Assembly: GCF_033126985.1 (NCBI RefSeq)
Contig: NZ_AP024714.1
Coordinates: forward strand, 992,001 to 1,056,000
DNA: 64,000 nt
From: Methylomarinovum caldicuralii
Lineage (GTDB): Bacteria > Pseudomonadota > Gammaproteobacteria > Methylococcales > Methylothermaceae
Direction: 5' to 3'
Below, one piece after another: positions 20,301-28,887 of this stretch. The stretch's first letter is position 1, and each line of letters opens with the position of its first letter. The position numbers and the translations under genes are program-made. The notes below the pieces were generated by a model. That model was not told the DNA's origin and searched no databases. It saw nothing but the letters and a program-made list of their open reading frames with translations.

Positions 20301-20453
20301 CCATCGGAGCGCTGGTGGCAGATCACCGCCAAAGCCGAGCCGCCCCCCGCCTTCGTGCTCCTGTTCGGCCGCACGGGGGCCGGGGCGGTGGCGGCGCAAG
20401 CCTGCCGGCTCTATCCGGAACTGCTGGGCGGGGTGGCAGATGCAATCCCTTGA
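17307..20453 (+). CDS. recC: Exodeoxyribonuclease V subunit gamma (RecC)
   Basis: 1048 residues, near the usual RecC length. RecC is the catalytically dead helicase/nuclease-like subunit of RecBCD that holds the complex together and recognises Chi. Family marks: HTANRTEDLFRQLV at the N-terminus, IQGRGMERWLQMQLA (about 36-50), and LLPMRVVPFRLTVILGLDDG near residue 610. The start is GTG at 17307, placing the first family residues directly after the start. It overlaps recB by 14 bases and begins the recC-recB-recD unit. Confidence 0.95.
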   Translation: MFALHTANRTEDLFRQLVVVLEHYEYGPFDPIHFLIQGRGMERWLQMQLACQWGAAARICFDFPQRFFAELAQRLGLRLNDAAFERSRLGWLIDALLARDEFQRDPLLERYLAGPGPRLRRFQLARQLAQLFDQYQIQRRDWLAAWARGEASGEKGMDPAMERWQANLWRLLYARLGGHRGELWQALLDALKRPPAAVAFPPSVHLFGISFLPPLMIEVLAALADHSDVHLYLLTPTEGYWADLPGKRRQALERIEGEALPGHHPLLVALGRRGAQFQRLTLDCLEPALESSCFFRHSSPATLLQHLQNDLADGQLSAPPGKLPVGMELHRCHTPLREVEVARDRILAALAGDPSLRLEEIAVMAPDIGVYQAYLEAVFADLPHHIADRSLGQRNPLLEVLAEALGLLAGRFEWEAVLELLGRPPVRERFGLSAAQLPVLENWVRGCAIRWGLDGAQRQALGLPAEEYNSWRLGVDRMLLGWMADLDAEWHDVVPFPEVEGQAGEALLRLADFVQTLQRWWRRWQTPRTLAEWGEQLFAFSHELLADTPETCAARQALADLLDTLPPAEDYPQAVDLTVMLDWLRSRVEESVSDDFLSGGVTCCTLLPMRVVPFRLTVILGLDDGTFPRREVQPAFDLIAAHPRLGDRDVRLEQRYQFLEVLLSTRERLVLTCQGLTPEKNEVRPPAQVVVELGDVLSRYGIEEQDWIFDHPSHPFHPDYFRPESAFSVPDPARYPVARALLTAGEAAALWPADFALDEPAPVRIEVADLLDFHRDPQDWFCRQRLQLAALSRDRLPDPREPFEVDGLESWRMRCRILAALAAGEAIAPLLRQAQLAGEWPQGEAGRQCFAREQAVAEQLHRKAEDLRRELGAVCDAGWRQWELAGVTLEGRVDHLHEGGLLIVEAGKLKGKYLFDAWLRHLLAQSLGPWPTWLVALEDDNKRKAEKIKVCRFDPVPDWEARLSVWVRHFRDHWNRPSPWVPQWGCHWLRRAARGDEAPSERWWQITAKAEPPPAFVLLFGRTGAGAVAAQACRLYPELLGGVADAIP

Positions 20454-23400
20454 TCTCTACGGCGCGGATTTCGCGCGCGGGGTCCATCTGATCGAGGCTT
20501 CCGCCGGCACCGGTAAGACCTATTCCATCGCTCAGCTGGTGGCGCGCTTCGTGGTGGCCGAGGGGATCAGCGTCGAGGAGATCGGCGTGGTCACCTTCAC
20601 CAAGGCGGCGACGGCGGAACTGCGTCAGCGCATCCAGCAGCGCCTGTGCCAGGTGCGCGACGCCCTGCAGGGCGCCGATCCCAAAGACGACGCCCTGCGG
20701 CAGTGGCTGGCCGGCCTGGAGGACCCCGATCAGGCCTGCCGCCGGGTGGAGGCGGAGCTGCTTCGCCTCGATCTGATGCCGATCCAGACCATCCACAGCT
20801 TCTGCCAGCACGCCCTGCGCCAGCAGGCCCTGGAGGCCGGTGAGCTCCTGGGCCAGGCCCTGCTGGAGGACGACCGTCCCTTCAACCAGGCCATCGTCGA
20901 TGACTATTGGCGCCAGTGCCTGCGGCAGCTGACCCCCGCCCAGTGGCGGGCCGTGCTTCAGCGCACCGCCTCGCCGGACCGACTGCTGGAATGCATCGCC
21001 CGCTGGCAGCCGCCCGTGACCTTCGTGCCGGAAGTGCCGTGGCCGGAGGACGCGCCCGTCGCTGTCACCCCCGGAGCCTGGCAGGCGTTCCGCGGCTGGA
21101 TGGACGATCTGTGCGCAAAAGGCTGTTTCAACAAGCCTGTCCGGCTGTGGTGGGCCGGGCTGCGGGACGAGGCAAAGCGCCCGCAGCAGCTGGGCGGGGC
21201 GAAGCTGCGGGCCGATTTGGCGGAATTTCTCGAAGCCCATCTCAGCAAGCGCAAGGTCAAACCGCCGCGGCTGACGTCCCTGCCGGATTACGCCGCCCAC
21301 GAACCGGTGCTCCTAGCGCTGGCCGAGCTCGGCCGCCGGCAGACGCTGCTGGGCGTCGCCTGGCTGCAGCGGGCCTGGCGCCATTGGCAGGAACAATACG
21401 AGAAGCGGCTGCGTGAACAGGGGCTTCTGACCCACGACTGGGTGGTCAGGCGGCTGGCGGATGTGGTGGCGGCGGCGCCCATCGAGGCCCTGAGCCGGCG
21501 TTTCCAGGTGTTCCTCATCGACGAGTTCCAGGACACCGACCGCCATCAGTGGCGCATCTTCTCCAGCCTGTTCGGCGCCGGCCGGCACTGGCTGTTCCTG
21601 ATCGGCGATCCCAAGCAGTCCATCTACCGCTTTCGCGGCGCCGATCTCGACACCTATTTCCAGGCCGCCGCCGGCGCCACCGAACGCTGGTATCTGGACA
21701 CCAACTACCGCTCCCATCCCGATCTGGTGGCGGCGGTCAACGAGGTGTTCGCCGACTGCGATGGCGCCGATCCGGAACGACGCCCCTTCTATCATCCGCT
21801 GCTGCATTACCCTGAAGTGAAAGCCGGACGCAGCGCCGCGGATCTGGCCCTGAACCGGGAGGGCGGGGCGCCGTTGGTCTGGCAGGCGTTCGAGGCCGAC
21901 GGCGGCGGCCCGTACCGCTACACCAACAAGGACGATACGGTGGCACAGCTGGCTCGCCACGTCGCCGCCGACGTGGTCGAGCTGCTGCAGCAGGCCCGCC
22001 TGGTGGAGAAAGGCCGCGCCCGCCGGCTGCGTCCCGGCGACATCGCGGTGCTGGTGCGCGACAACGAGGAGGCCCGCATCGTCCGTGACGCCCTGCGCGA
22101 CAGCCGGGTGCCGGCGGTGTTGATCGACCGCCGCTCGGTGTTCGTCACCGATACCGCCGAACAGCTCTACCGTCTCCTGGAGACGCTGTGGGAGGGGGTG
22201 GCGTGGCGCCGGGTCAAGCGGGTGCTGGCGGACGGCTGGTTCGGGCTGGACGCAGGCGGGCTGACCGAGCTGGAACGGGATGAGGGCGCCGCCTCGGCCT
22301 ATCTGGAGGCCTTCGCCGAGGCGGCGGCGCGCTGGCGCGAGGACAGCCTGCTGGCCGCCTTAGAGGCCTTGTTCCGGCGCTTCGGAGTATGGGAGGCCAT
22401 CGCCCGCCGGCGCGACGGCCTGCGTACTCTGGCGGATCTGCGCCACCTGCTGGAGATGCTGCAGGAAGAGGCCTCACGGCGCCAGCTGGGGCCCCAGGCG
22501 CTGCTGGGGTGGTACCGCCGCCGTCTCGACCGTCCCGCCGGCGAGGCCGAGCAGCTGCGCCTGGAGAGCGACGACGACGCGGTGGAGCTGGTCACCATGC
22601 ACAGCGCCAAGGGGTTGGAGTATCCGGTGGTGCTGTGTTTCGACCTGTGGGCGCCGGAAAGCGACAGCAAACACGACCCCACCGTGGTCGGCGACGCCAG
22701 CGGCAGCCGGGTGGTGTTCCAGATCGACGGGGACGCCTTCGCCGCCGCCCATCAGGAGCGCCTCACCGCCGAGCGCCAGGAAGCCCTGCGCATCGCCTAC
22801 GTGGCCCTGACCCGGGCCAAGGCGGGCTGCTGGGTCTACCTGCTGGAGCGGGAAAACGGTCCCTGGTCCGCCCTGCGCCACCTGCTCACCTACCGCGGGG
22901 AACCGGATCCCTTCCTTGAGGCCCGCCGCCTGGCCCGCGAATTTCCCCGCTGTTTCCAGTACCGGCGCCGTCCCTGGCGGCTCGATGCCGCGCCGCGCTG
23001 GCGTCCCCAGGCGGACCGGCCCCGGCTGGTGGCGCCTGAACCACCGGCGCGCGACCTGAGCGCCGAAGCCCTGCGCCTGACCAGCTACTCCGCCCTGGTG
23101 CGGGGGCGGGATCACGGGGCCGTCACCGACTGGCTTGAACGCCTGCTCGAGGAGGGGCTGGCCGAACCCCGCCAGCAGCTGCCCCGGGGGGTGGCCTTCG
23201 GCAACCTGCTGCACTGGCTGCTGGAAAAGGTGCCCTTCCGGGAGCTGGCGGCCGGCAGGATCGATCCGGCCCTGTGGACGGCGGCGCAGCGCTGGAGCGG
23301 GGTGGGGGAGATGCTGGAACCGGATGAGGTGCTGCCGCTGCTGCAGGGAGCGGTCACCACCCCACTGCCGCCGTTCAGCCTGGCCGATGTGCCGCCCGAA

Positions 23401-23850
23401 CGCCGGCTGCACGAGCTGGAATTCTTCCTCCCCCTCCGGCGTCTGGAGGCCGGCCCCATCAACCGCCTGCTGAAAGGTCAGCCTTGGTACCACCCCCTGC
23501 GTTTCGCCCCCGTCAGCGGTTTTCTGCGCGGTTTCATCGATCTGGTGGCGGAATGCGACGGCCGTTTCTACGTGATCGACTACAAGTCCAACGAGCTGGC
23601 GGCCTACGACGAGGCGACGCTGGCGGAGGCGATGCGCAGCCACGACTACGGTCTCCAGGCGCTGCTCTACGCCCTGGCGCTGCACCGTTATCTCAAGACC
23701 CGGCTGCGGGACTACGACTACCGCCGCCACTTCGGCGGGGTGCGCTACCTGTTCCTGCGCGGCATGGACGGCACGCCGGGAAGGGGAGTGTACGGATTTG
23801 TCCCCGCGCCGGATTGGATCGACACCCTGGAGGCGATGCTGACGCCATGA
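20440..23850 (+). CDS. recB: Exodeoxyribonuclease V subunit beta (RecB)
   Basis: 1136 residues. SF1 3'-5' helicase plus nuclease subunit of RecBCD. Walker A EASAGTGKTYSI (about 19-30), TFTKAATAELRQRI, motif II LIDEFQDTD (about 360), SAKGLEYPVV and YVALTRAK for the later helicase motifs, and the C-terminal nuclease core with YVIDYKSNELAAYD near residue 1045. All catalytic residues seem present, so the enzyme should be active. The stop overlaps the recD start by 4 bases. Confidence 0.96.
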   Translation: MQSLDLYGADFARGVHLIEASAGTGKTYSIAQLVARFVVAEGISVEEIGVVTFTKAATAELRQRIQQRLCQVRDALQGADPKDDALRQWLAGLEDPDQACRRVEAELLRLDLMPIQTIHSFCQHALRQQALEAGELLGQALLEDDRPFNQAIVDDYWRQCLRQLTPAQWRAVLQRTASPDRLLECIARWQPPVTFVPEVPWPEDAPVAVTPGAWQAFRGWMDDLCAKGCFNKPVRLWWAGLRDEAKRPQQLGGAKLRADLAEFLEAHLSKRKVKPPRLTSLPDYAAHEPVLLALAELGRRQTLLGVAWLQRAWRHWQEQYEKRLREQGLLTHDWVVRRLADVVAAAPIEALSRRFQVFLIDEFQDTDRHQWRIFSSLFGAGRHWLFLIGDPKQSIYRFRGADLDTYFQAAAGATERWYLDTNYRSHPDLVAAVNEVFADCDGADPERRPFYHPLLHYPEVKAGRSAADLALNREGGAPLVWQAFEADGGGPYRYTNKDDTVAQLARHVAADVVELLQQARLVEKGRARRLRPGDIAVLVRDNEEARIVRDALRDSRVPAVLIDRRSVFVTDTAEQLYRLLETLWEGVAWRRVKRVLADGWFGLDAGGLTELERDEGAASAYLEAFAEAAARWREDSLLAALEALFRRFGVWEAIARRRDGLRTLADLRHLLEMLQEEASRRQLGPQALLGWYRRRLDRPAGEAEQLRLESDDDAVELVTMHSAKGLEYPVVLCFDLWAPESDSKHDPTVVGDASGSRVVFQIDGDAFAAAHQERLTAERQEALRIAYVALTRAKAGCWVYLLERENGPWSALRHLLTYRGEPDPFLEARRLAREFPRCFQYRRRPWRLDAAPRWRPQADRPRLVAPEPPARDLSAEALRLTSYSALVRGRDHGAVTDWLERLLEEGLAEPRQQLPRGVAFGNLLHWLLEKVPFRELAAGRIDPALWTAAQRWSGVGEMLEPDEVLPLLQGAVTTPLPPFSLADVPPERRLHELEFFLPLRRLEAGPINRLLKGQPWYHPLRFAPVSGFLRGFIDLVAECDGRFYVIDYKSNELAAYDEATLAEAMRSHDYGLQALLYALALHRYLKTRLRDYDYRRHFGGVRYLFLRGMDGTPGRGVYGFVPAPDWIDTLEAMLTP

Positions 23851-25433
23851 GCGAGGAACTTCATCCCCACGCCCCGACCCTGGCCGATTTCTTCCACCGC
23901 CGCCTGGGATTGGCAGACAGCGACGGCGAGCTGGTCCGGCTGCTCAGCGACCTGCTCCAGGCCCAGGCTGCCGGCCACGTCTGCCTGACCCTGTGCCGGC
24001 GCCACCATCCCATCCTCCGCCGCTTTCCGGAGTTGTACCGGCCGGCGGGCAGGGCGCCTTTGGTGCTGGAAGACGGGCGGCTCTACTTCCAGCGCCTGTG
24101 GGGTTACGAACAGGCATTGGCGGCGGGGATAAGGCGGCTGCTGAGCGCCGCGCCCCTGCCGCTGGACCGGGACAGACTCGAGCGGCTCAGCGAAGCGGCT
24201 GCCTTGGACGACTCCCAGGCCGCGGCGGTGGCCGGGGCGGCGCGCCAGCGTTTCGCCATCATCACCGGCGGCCCCGGCACCGGCAAGACCACCACGGTGC
24301 TGCAGCTCATCGCCCTGCGCCTGTGGCAGCAGCCGGCGCTCCAGGTGGCCCTGGCGGCGCCCACCGGCAAGGCGGCGCAAAGGCTGGCCGAAACCCTCCG
24401 CGGCCGCAGCCAGGCCCTGCCGGTGCCGGAAGCGGTGAAGGCGGCCCTTCCCGCCGAGGTCAAGACCCTGCACCGCCTCCTCGGCGCCCGCCCCGACACC
24501 GCCCGCATCCGCTATCATGCCGACCATCCGCTGCCTTACGATCTGGTGGTGGTGGACGAGGCCTCAATGGTGGATCTGGCGCTGATGAGCAAACTGGTCC
24601 AGGCCCTGCCGCCGGCGGGTGCCCTGGTGCTGCTCGGCGACCGCGACCAGCTCGCCTCGGTGGAAGCCGGCAGCGTCCTGGCCGATCTGTGCGACGGGGC
24701 GCCGGATCACACCTGGCGCCTGCGCCATGCCCACCGTTTCCAGCAGCGCCTGGCGGAACTTGCGGGGGCGGTGAACGCAGGGGATTTCGAGCGCGTGAGT
24801 GCGTTGCTCGGGGACGACTGGCTGCCTCTCAAGGGCGACGACGGGCTGTGGCGGGCGGTCGAGGACGGTTACAGGGGCTACTGGGAGGCGGTCGCCGCGG
24901 GGCGACCGGCGGCGGAAATCCACGCCGCCTTCCGCCGCTTCCAGATTCTTTGCGCTCACCGCCGCGGCCCCCTGGGAGCGGAGCACCTCAACGACGAACT
25001 GGAACGGCGCTGGCGCAGGCGGGGGTGGATCCGGGGCGGGGCCTATTATCCCGGCCGCGCGCTGATGATTCTGGAGAACGCGCCCGATCTGGACCTTTTC
25101 AACGGCGACATCGGCATCTGCCTAGGGGACGGGCAAGTCTGGTTCGAGGACGACCGGCGGCTGAGTCCGGCGCGGCTGCCGGCGCACCAGACCGTGTTCG
25201 CCATGACGGTGCACAAATCCCAGGGCTCCGAATTCGACTGCGTCCTGCTGGTGCTGCCGACCCAGCCCTCCGAAGTGCTCAGCCGCGAACTGGTCTACAC
25301 CGCCTTCACCCGCGCCAAGGTGGCGGTCCGGTGCTGGTCGCCCCCGGAGGTGCTGCGCCACGCCATCGCCCGGACCACCCGGCGCAGCGGGGGGTTGCGG
25401 GACAAGTTGCTCGCCCGGGGGCAGCGCCTTTGA
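23847..25433 (+). CDS. recD: Exodeoxyribonuclease V subunit alpha (RecD)
   Basis: 528 residues, shorter than E. coli RecD (608). SF1 5'-3' helicase of RecBCD. Walker A IITGGPGTGKTTTV near residue 140, motif II VVVDEASMVDLALM, LLGDRDQLASVEAGS, and the late MTVHKSQGSEF (motif V) with YTAFTRAK (motif VI). I take the ATG at 23847 (MSEELHPHAPTLADFF), which overlaps the recB stop; the longer open frame is only a shadow of recB. Only one base separates its stop from the converging MgtE-like gene. Confidence 0.95.
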   Translation: MSEELHPHAPTLADFFHRRLGLADSDGELVRLLSDLLQAQAAGHVCLTLCRRHHPILRRFPELYRPAGRAPLVLEDGRLYFQRLWGYEQALAAGIRRLLSAAPLPLDRDRLERLSEAAALDDSQAAAVAGAARQRFAIITGGPGTGKTTTVLQLIALRLWQQPALQVALAAPTGKAAQRLAETLRGRSQALPVPEAVKAALPAEVKTLHRLLGARPDTARIRYHADHPLPYDLVVVDEASMVDLALMSKLVQALPPAGALVLLGDRDQLASVEAGSVLADLCDGAPDHTWRLRHAHRFQQRLAELAGAVNAGDFERVSALLGDDWLPLKGDDGLWRAVEDGYRGYWEAVAAGRPAAEIHAAFRRFQILCAHRRGPLGAEHLNDELERRWRRRGWIRGGAYYPGRALMILENAPDLDLFNGDIGICLGDGQVWFEDDRRLSPARLPAHQTVFAMTVHKSQGSEFDCVLLVLPTQPSEVLSRELVYTAFTRAKVAVRCWSPPEVLRHAIARTTRRSGGLRDKLLARGQRL

Positions 25434-25434
25434 A

Positions 25435-26337
25435 TCAGAACAGCAACCCGTAAACCACCAGAAAATAGATCACTAGGCTGAGCAGGTCCTGGATGATGGT
25501 GGCGATGGGGCCGCTGCCGTAGGCGGGATCCTTGCCCAGGCGGGCCAGCAGCCAGGGGAACAGCAGGCCGATAGTGGTGGCCACGCTACTGGCGAAGATC
25601 AGAGACAGAGCCAGCGCCAGCGCCAGGGAGGCGCTGAAGGCGAGCCAGATGAACGGGAATACCAGCAGCGCCAGCGTCAGGCCCAGGAGCATGCCGGTCT
25701 GCAACTCCCCCCACCATAGTTTCCCAAGGGAAGCGCGGCTGAAGCTCAGACCCCGCACCGCGATGGCTTCCGACTGGGTGCCGATGGCGTCGGCCAGATA
25801 CACCAGGCCGGGAATGAAGAAGGCCACTTCCACGTCGCGGCGCAGGACGTCTTCGAAGCCGGCCATCACCGCCGTGGCGATCATGCTGCCGAAGGTGCCT
25901 ACCAACAGCCAAGGCAGGCGATGGGGCAGGCGCCGGAACGGCTGGCCCTCGATGGCCGAGACCGCCTGTTCGGAATTCTCCCGGATGCCGGTGAAGCGCT
26001 TCAGGGCCTCGCCATAGCGGTCGTGCATCCGGCCCAGCAGGATTTCGGCCGGCAGCAGACCGGCAAGCCGCCCCTCTTCATCGACCACGGCCAGCACGGC
26101 GGCGCCGGTCTTTCCGGCCTGGGCGACGGCTTCGGAAAGGGGTGTATCCGGGCTTACCGTCGGCGCCGGCACCATCAGTTCCTGCAGCGGCTGTTCCTCC
26201 GCAGCGGCGACCAGCCGCCCTGCCGGGACCAGGCCCAGAAAGCGGCCGACGTCGTCCACCACTGGCAGAAAGGCCGGCGCCGTCTCGCCGAGCCGCTCCC
26301 GGACCTGGGCGGCGGTGTCCTGTGGGTGAGCCGACAG
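25435..26337 (-). CDS. MgtE-type Mg2+/divalent-cation transporter lacking the N domain; probable CTG start
   Basis: CBS domains at about 1-115 (FLPVVDDVGRFLGLV and AVLAVVDEEGRLAGLL) precede the five-helix MgtE pore domain, with FFIPGLVYLADAIGTQSEAIAVRG and TTIGLLFPWLL. The N-terminal superhelical MgtE_N domain is absent, unlike the full MgtE at 62016-63383. The first standard start is GTG at 26262, but that would cut off the first half of CBS1. The reading frame with good CBS sequence goes back to a CTG at 26337, which has GGAGG with 7-base spacing, and an in-frame TAG lies just beyond; no ATG, GTG or TTG occurs between. I therefore give the CTG start, with 26262 as the conventional alternative. 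Confidence 0.78.
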   Translation of the reverse strand: MSAHPQDTAAQVRERLGETAPAFLPVVDDVGRFLGLVPAGRLVAAAEEQPLQELMVPAPTVSPDTPLSEAVAQAGKTGAAVLAVVDEEGRLAGLLPAEILLGRMHDRYGEALKRFTGIRENSEQAVSAIEGQPFRRLPHRLPWLLVGTFGSMIATAVMAGFEDVLRRDVEVAFFIPGLVYLADAIGTQSEAIAVRGLSFSRASLGKLWWGELQTGMLLGLTLALLVFPFIWLAFSASLALALALSLIFASSVATTIGLLFPWLLARLGKDPAYGSGPIATIIQDLLSLVIYFLVVYGLLF

Positions 26338-26359
26338 CGTACCTCCTCCTCTTTGGGGC

Positions 26360-26380
26360 TAGGTTTCCAGTCTAAACCTA
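26360..26380 (-). promoter_or_regulatory. Leader hairpin upstream of the MgtE-like gene
   Basis: TAGGTTT (26360-26366) and AAACCTA (26374-26380) form a perfect 7-bp stem with a 7-base loop, just upstream of the strong ribosome-binding site. It is far too small for an M-box riboswitch. A TATAAA on the minus strand just beyond (near 26390) could be the -10 element. Nothing else seen in 26381-26472. Confidence 0.35.
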
Positions 26381-26472
26381 ATTACCACGGTTTATAAAGG
26401 GAATTATGGGGAATTCCGCCGCCCGTCCCGTCAGAGTGGTTTTCCCTGCGGTAATCTGAAAAAATAACGCGG

Positions 26473-27048
26473 ATGGATGCCATGCCGTTGAAACTACTCG
26501 TCATCGCCGCCGTCTGCCTGCTGACCGCCTGCCAGCCCCAGCCCTGGCGCACCACCGACGTCAGCGGCAGGCTGCCCGATCTCGATTTCACCCTCGTCGA
26601 TACCCGGGGCCATGTGCGCCGCGGGGCCGATTTCCGCGGCAAGGTGACGCTGCTGTTCACTGGGTTCACCCACTGCCCGGCGCTGTGCCCGGCGACCCTG
26701 GCGCGGCTGGCGACAGTGCTGGAAAGCCTCGAGGCTGACCCGAAGGCGGTGCAGGTCCTGTTCGTCAGTCTCGATCCCGAACGCGACACCCCCGAGGTAT
26801 TGGCGGCATACGTGCGCCGCTTCGGCCCCTGGTTCGTCGGCCTTACCGGTGACAGGGATCAACTCGATGCTTTAACCAAGCGCTATTTCCTCGGTTACCG
26901 CAAGGAAAGGGAAGGGCGGGACTACGACGTGATCCACAGCGATATCATCCTGATCTTCGACCGCCAGGGACGCGCCCGGCTGCTGGCCCGCAGTAAGACG
27001 CCGCTGGAAGATCTGCAGGCCGATCTCGAACGCCTGCTGGCTGAATAG
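26473..27048 (+). CDS. SCO1/SenC-family copper-binding lipoprotein
   Basis: 191 residues. A lipoprotein signal ending in LLTAC (Cys about residue 20) places it in the periplasm, membrane-anchored. The thioredoxin-like domain holds the copper site: THCPALCPATL (CxxxC, about 73-77) and the distal His in VIHSDIILI near residue 158. SCO proteins deliver copper to the CuA site of cytochrome oxidase or handle thiol redox. The start may be the ATG at 26473 or 26482; neither has a clear ribosome-binding site. Confidence 0.9.
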   Translation: MDAMPLKLLVIAAVCLLTACQPQPWRTTDVSGRLPDLDFTLVDTRGHVRRGADFRGKVTLLFTGFTHCPALCPATLARLATVLESLEADPKAVQVLFVSLDPERDTPEVLAAYVRRFGPWFVGLTGDRDQLDALTKRYFLGYRKEREGRDYDVIHSDIILIFDRQGRARLLARSKTPLEDLQADLERLLAE

Positions 27049-27063
27049 CAAGGAAAGCCCCCG

Positions 27064-28245
27064 ATGAACCCCAGACTCGATCTCCTGCAACCCTATCCGT
27101 TCGAGAAGCTCGCCCGCCTCAAGGCCGGCGTCGAGCCGCCGGCGGACAAGCCCCACATCGCCCTGTCCATCGGCGAGCCCCAGGACCCGCCGCCACATTT
27201 CCTCGCCGAAGCCGTCATCGCCCATCTCCACGGCCTGGCGAAATACCCCACCACCCCGGGCATGCCGCAGCTGCGCGAGGCCATCGCCGCCTGGCTGCAG
27301 CGGCGTTTCGATTTGGCGGCAGTCGATCCCGAACGCCAGGTGTTGCCGGTAAACGGCACCCGCGAGGCCCTGTTCTCCTTCGCCCAGGCGCTCATCGACC
27401 CAGCCGACAGGCCCCTGGTGTTGATGCCCAATCCCTTCTATCAGATCTACGAAGGGGCGGCGCTGCTGGCCGGTGCCGAGCCCTGCTATCTCAACGCCAC
27501 CGCCGCGACCGGTTTCCTGCCGGATTTCGACGCCGTCCCGGAGGCGGTGTGGCGCCGCTGCCGCCTGCTGTATCTGTGTTCGCCCTCCAATCCCACCGGC
27601 CGGGTCATCGGCCTGGAGACGCTCAAGGGCCTGGTCGAAAAGGCCCAGCGTTACGATTTCGTCATTGCCGGGGACGAGTGCTACAGCGAGCTTCACGACG
27701 GCAACCCGCCGCCGGGCCTGCTCCAGGCAGCCGCCGAACTGGGCCTGGACGATTACCGCCGCTGCGTGGTGTTCCACAGCCTGTCCAAGCGTTCCAGCGC
27801 CCCGGGGCTGCGTTCCGGTTTTGTCGCCGGCGATGCGGCGCTGCTCGAACGCTACTTCCTCTACCGCACCTACCACGGCTGCGCCATGCCCCTGCCGGCC
27901 CAGCATGCCAGCATCGCCGCCTGGAACGACGAGGCGCACGTGGCCCGCAACCGCGCCGCCTACCGGGAGCGCTTCGCGGCGGCGGCGGAAATCCTCGCCG
28001 GGGCGGCCGAGGTTCAGGTGCCGCCGGCGGCGTTCTATTTCTGGCTCAAGGTGCCGGGGGACGATGCCGAGTTCGCCCGCCGCCTCTATGCCCGGGAAAA
28101 TGTCACCGTGCTGCCCGGCAGCTTCCTGGCGCGCGAGGCCAGCGGCGTCAATCCCGGGCGCGGTTACGTGCGCATCGCCTGGGTGCACCCGCTGGCGGTG
28201 TGCGTCGAGGCGGCGCAGCGCATCCGCCGCGCTCTGTGCGATTGA
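27064..28245 (+). CDS. dapC: Succinyldiaminopimelate transaminase (DapC-type)
   Basis: 393 residues, class I/II PLP aminotransferase. MNPRLDLLQPYPFEKL at the N-terminus is typical of proteobacterial DapC; substrate-side ALSIGEPQDPPPHF, CSPSNPTGRVI, and the PLP lysine in HSLSKRSSAPGLRSGF (about 239-254) follow in order. It makes N-succinyl-LL-diaminopimelate for lysine and peptidoglycan. It lies 15 bases after the SCO gene and 3 bases before the oxygenase gene. An acetylornithine-type activity cannot be excluded. Confidence 0.9.
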   Translation: MNPRLDLLQPYPFEKLARLKAGVEPPADKPHIALSIGEPQDPPPHFLAEAVIAHLHGLAKYPTTPGMPQLREAIAAWLQRRFDLAAVDPERQVLPVNGTREALFSFAQALIDPADRPLVLMPNPFYQIYEGAALLAGAEPCYLNATAATGFLPDFDAVPEAVWRRCRLLYLCSPSNPTGRVIGLETLKGLVEKAQRYDFVIAGDECYSELHDGNPPPGLLQAAAELGLDDYRRCVVFHSLSKRSSAPGLRSGFVAGDAALLERYFLYRTYHGCAMPLPAQHASIAAWNDEAHVARNRAAYRERFAAAAEILAGAAEVQVPPAAFYFWLKVPGDDAEFARRLYARENVTVLPGSFLAREASGVNPGRGYVRIAWVHPLAVCVEAAQRIRRALCD

Positions 28246-28248
28246 GGG

Positions 28249-28887
28249 TTGCAGACGGGGGAGCGCGATTTCCCGACGGCAGAGCGGGTCGAAACGGCGG
28301 TCGCCGCCCTAGCCGGTCCCGGTTGGGGGGTGATCGACGATTTCCTGCCGTCGTCCCTGTGGCAGGCTCTGGCCGATTCGGCGCAACGCCGTCTGGCCGC
28401 CGGCGAGTTCCGCGCCGCCAGTATCGGCCGGGGCGGCCGAGTGCAAACGGTGATCCGCGGCGACACCATCCGCTGGCTGGAGGCCGGTGATGCGGATGCT
28501 GCCGAGCGCGACTTTTTTACCCTCGTCGAGCGCCTGCGCCAGGCCATCAACCGGCGGTTGTGGCTTGGCCTGCTCGACTTTGAGTGTCATTACGCCCGCT
28601 ATCCCGCCGGGGCCCGTTACCGGCGTCATCTCGACCGTCCCCATCGGCGGACCGAGCGCACCGTCACCCTCGTTTGCTATCTCAATGCCGGCTGGCGTGC
28701 CGAGGAGGGCGGCGCGCTGCGCCTCTACCTGGATGAAGACCGCAGCGTGGAGGTGTTGCCCCAGGGCGGCCGGGCGGTGGTGTTCCTGAGCGAGCGCTTC
28801 GAACACGAAGTGCTGCCGGCCCGGCGCCCCCGCCTGGCGTTGACGGGCTGGTACCGGCAGCGTCTCCACGGTGGCCGGGTGATCTAG
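28249..28887 (+). CDS. 2-oxoglutarate/Fe(II)-dependent oxygenase
   Basis: 212 residues. The iron-binding HLD (RRHLDRPHRR, about 124-133) and distal His in RFEHEVLPA (near 185), followed by the 2OG-binding Arg in RPRLALTGWYR, define the prolyl-hydroxylase-like (P4Hc/SM-20) fold. The last residues resemble the family ending GWYR. The start is TTG at 28249, three bases after the dapC stop; no ATG or GTG fits. Its 3' end overlaps the converging oxidoreductase gene by four bases (CTAG serves both stops). Substrate unknown. Confidence 0.85.
   Translation: MQTGERDFPTAERVETAVAALAGPGWGVIDDFLPSSLWQALADSAQRRLAAGEFRAASIGRGGRVQTVIRGDTIRWLEAGDADAAERDFFTLVERLRQAINRRLWLGLLDFECHYARYPAGARYRRHLDRPHRRTERTVTLVCYLNAGWRAEEGGALRLYLDEDRSVEVLPQGGRAVVFLSERFEHEVLPARRPRLALTGWYRQRLHGGRVI

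Noticed and set aside
18855-20399. Long open frame opposite recC
   Set aside because: Shadow of recC; no family-like sequence and no start signals.
23484-23846. Extended N-terminus for RecD
   Set aside because: The upstream part of the frame only mirrors recB; family sequence begins at the ATG at 23847.
26338-26400. M-box or other Mg2+ riboswitch ahead of the MgtE-like gene
   Set aside because: Only a 7-bp hairpin and about 60 bases of leader exist; too small for the known classes.
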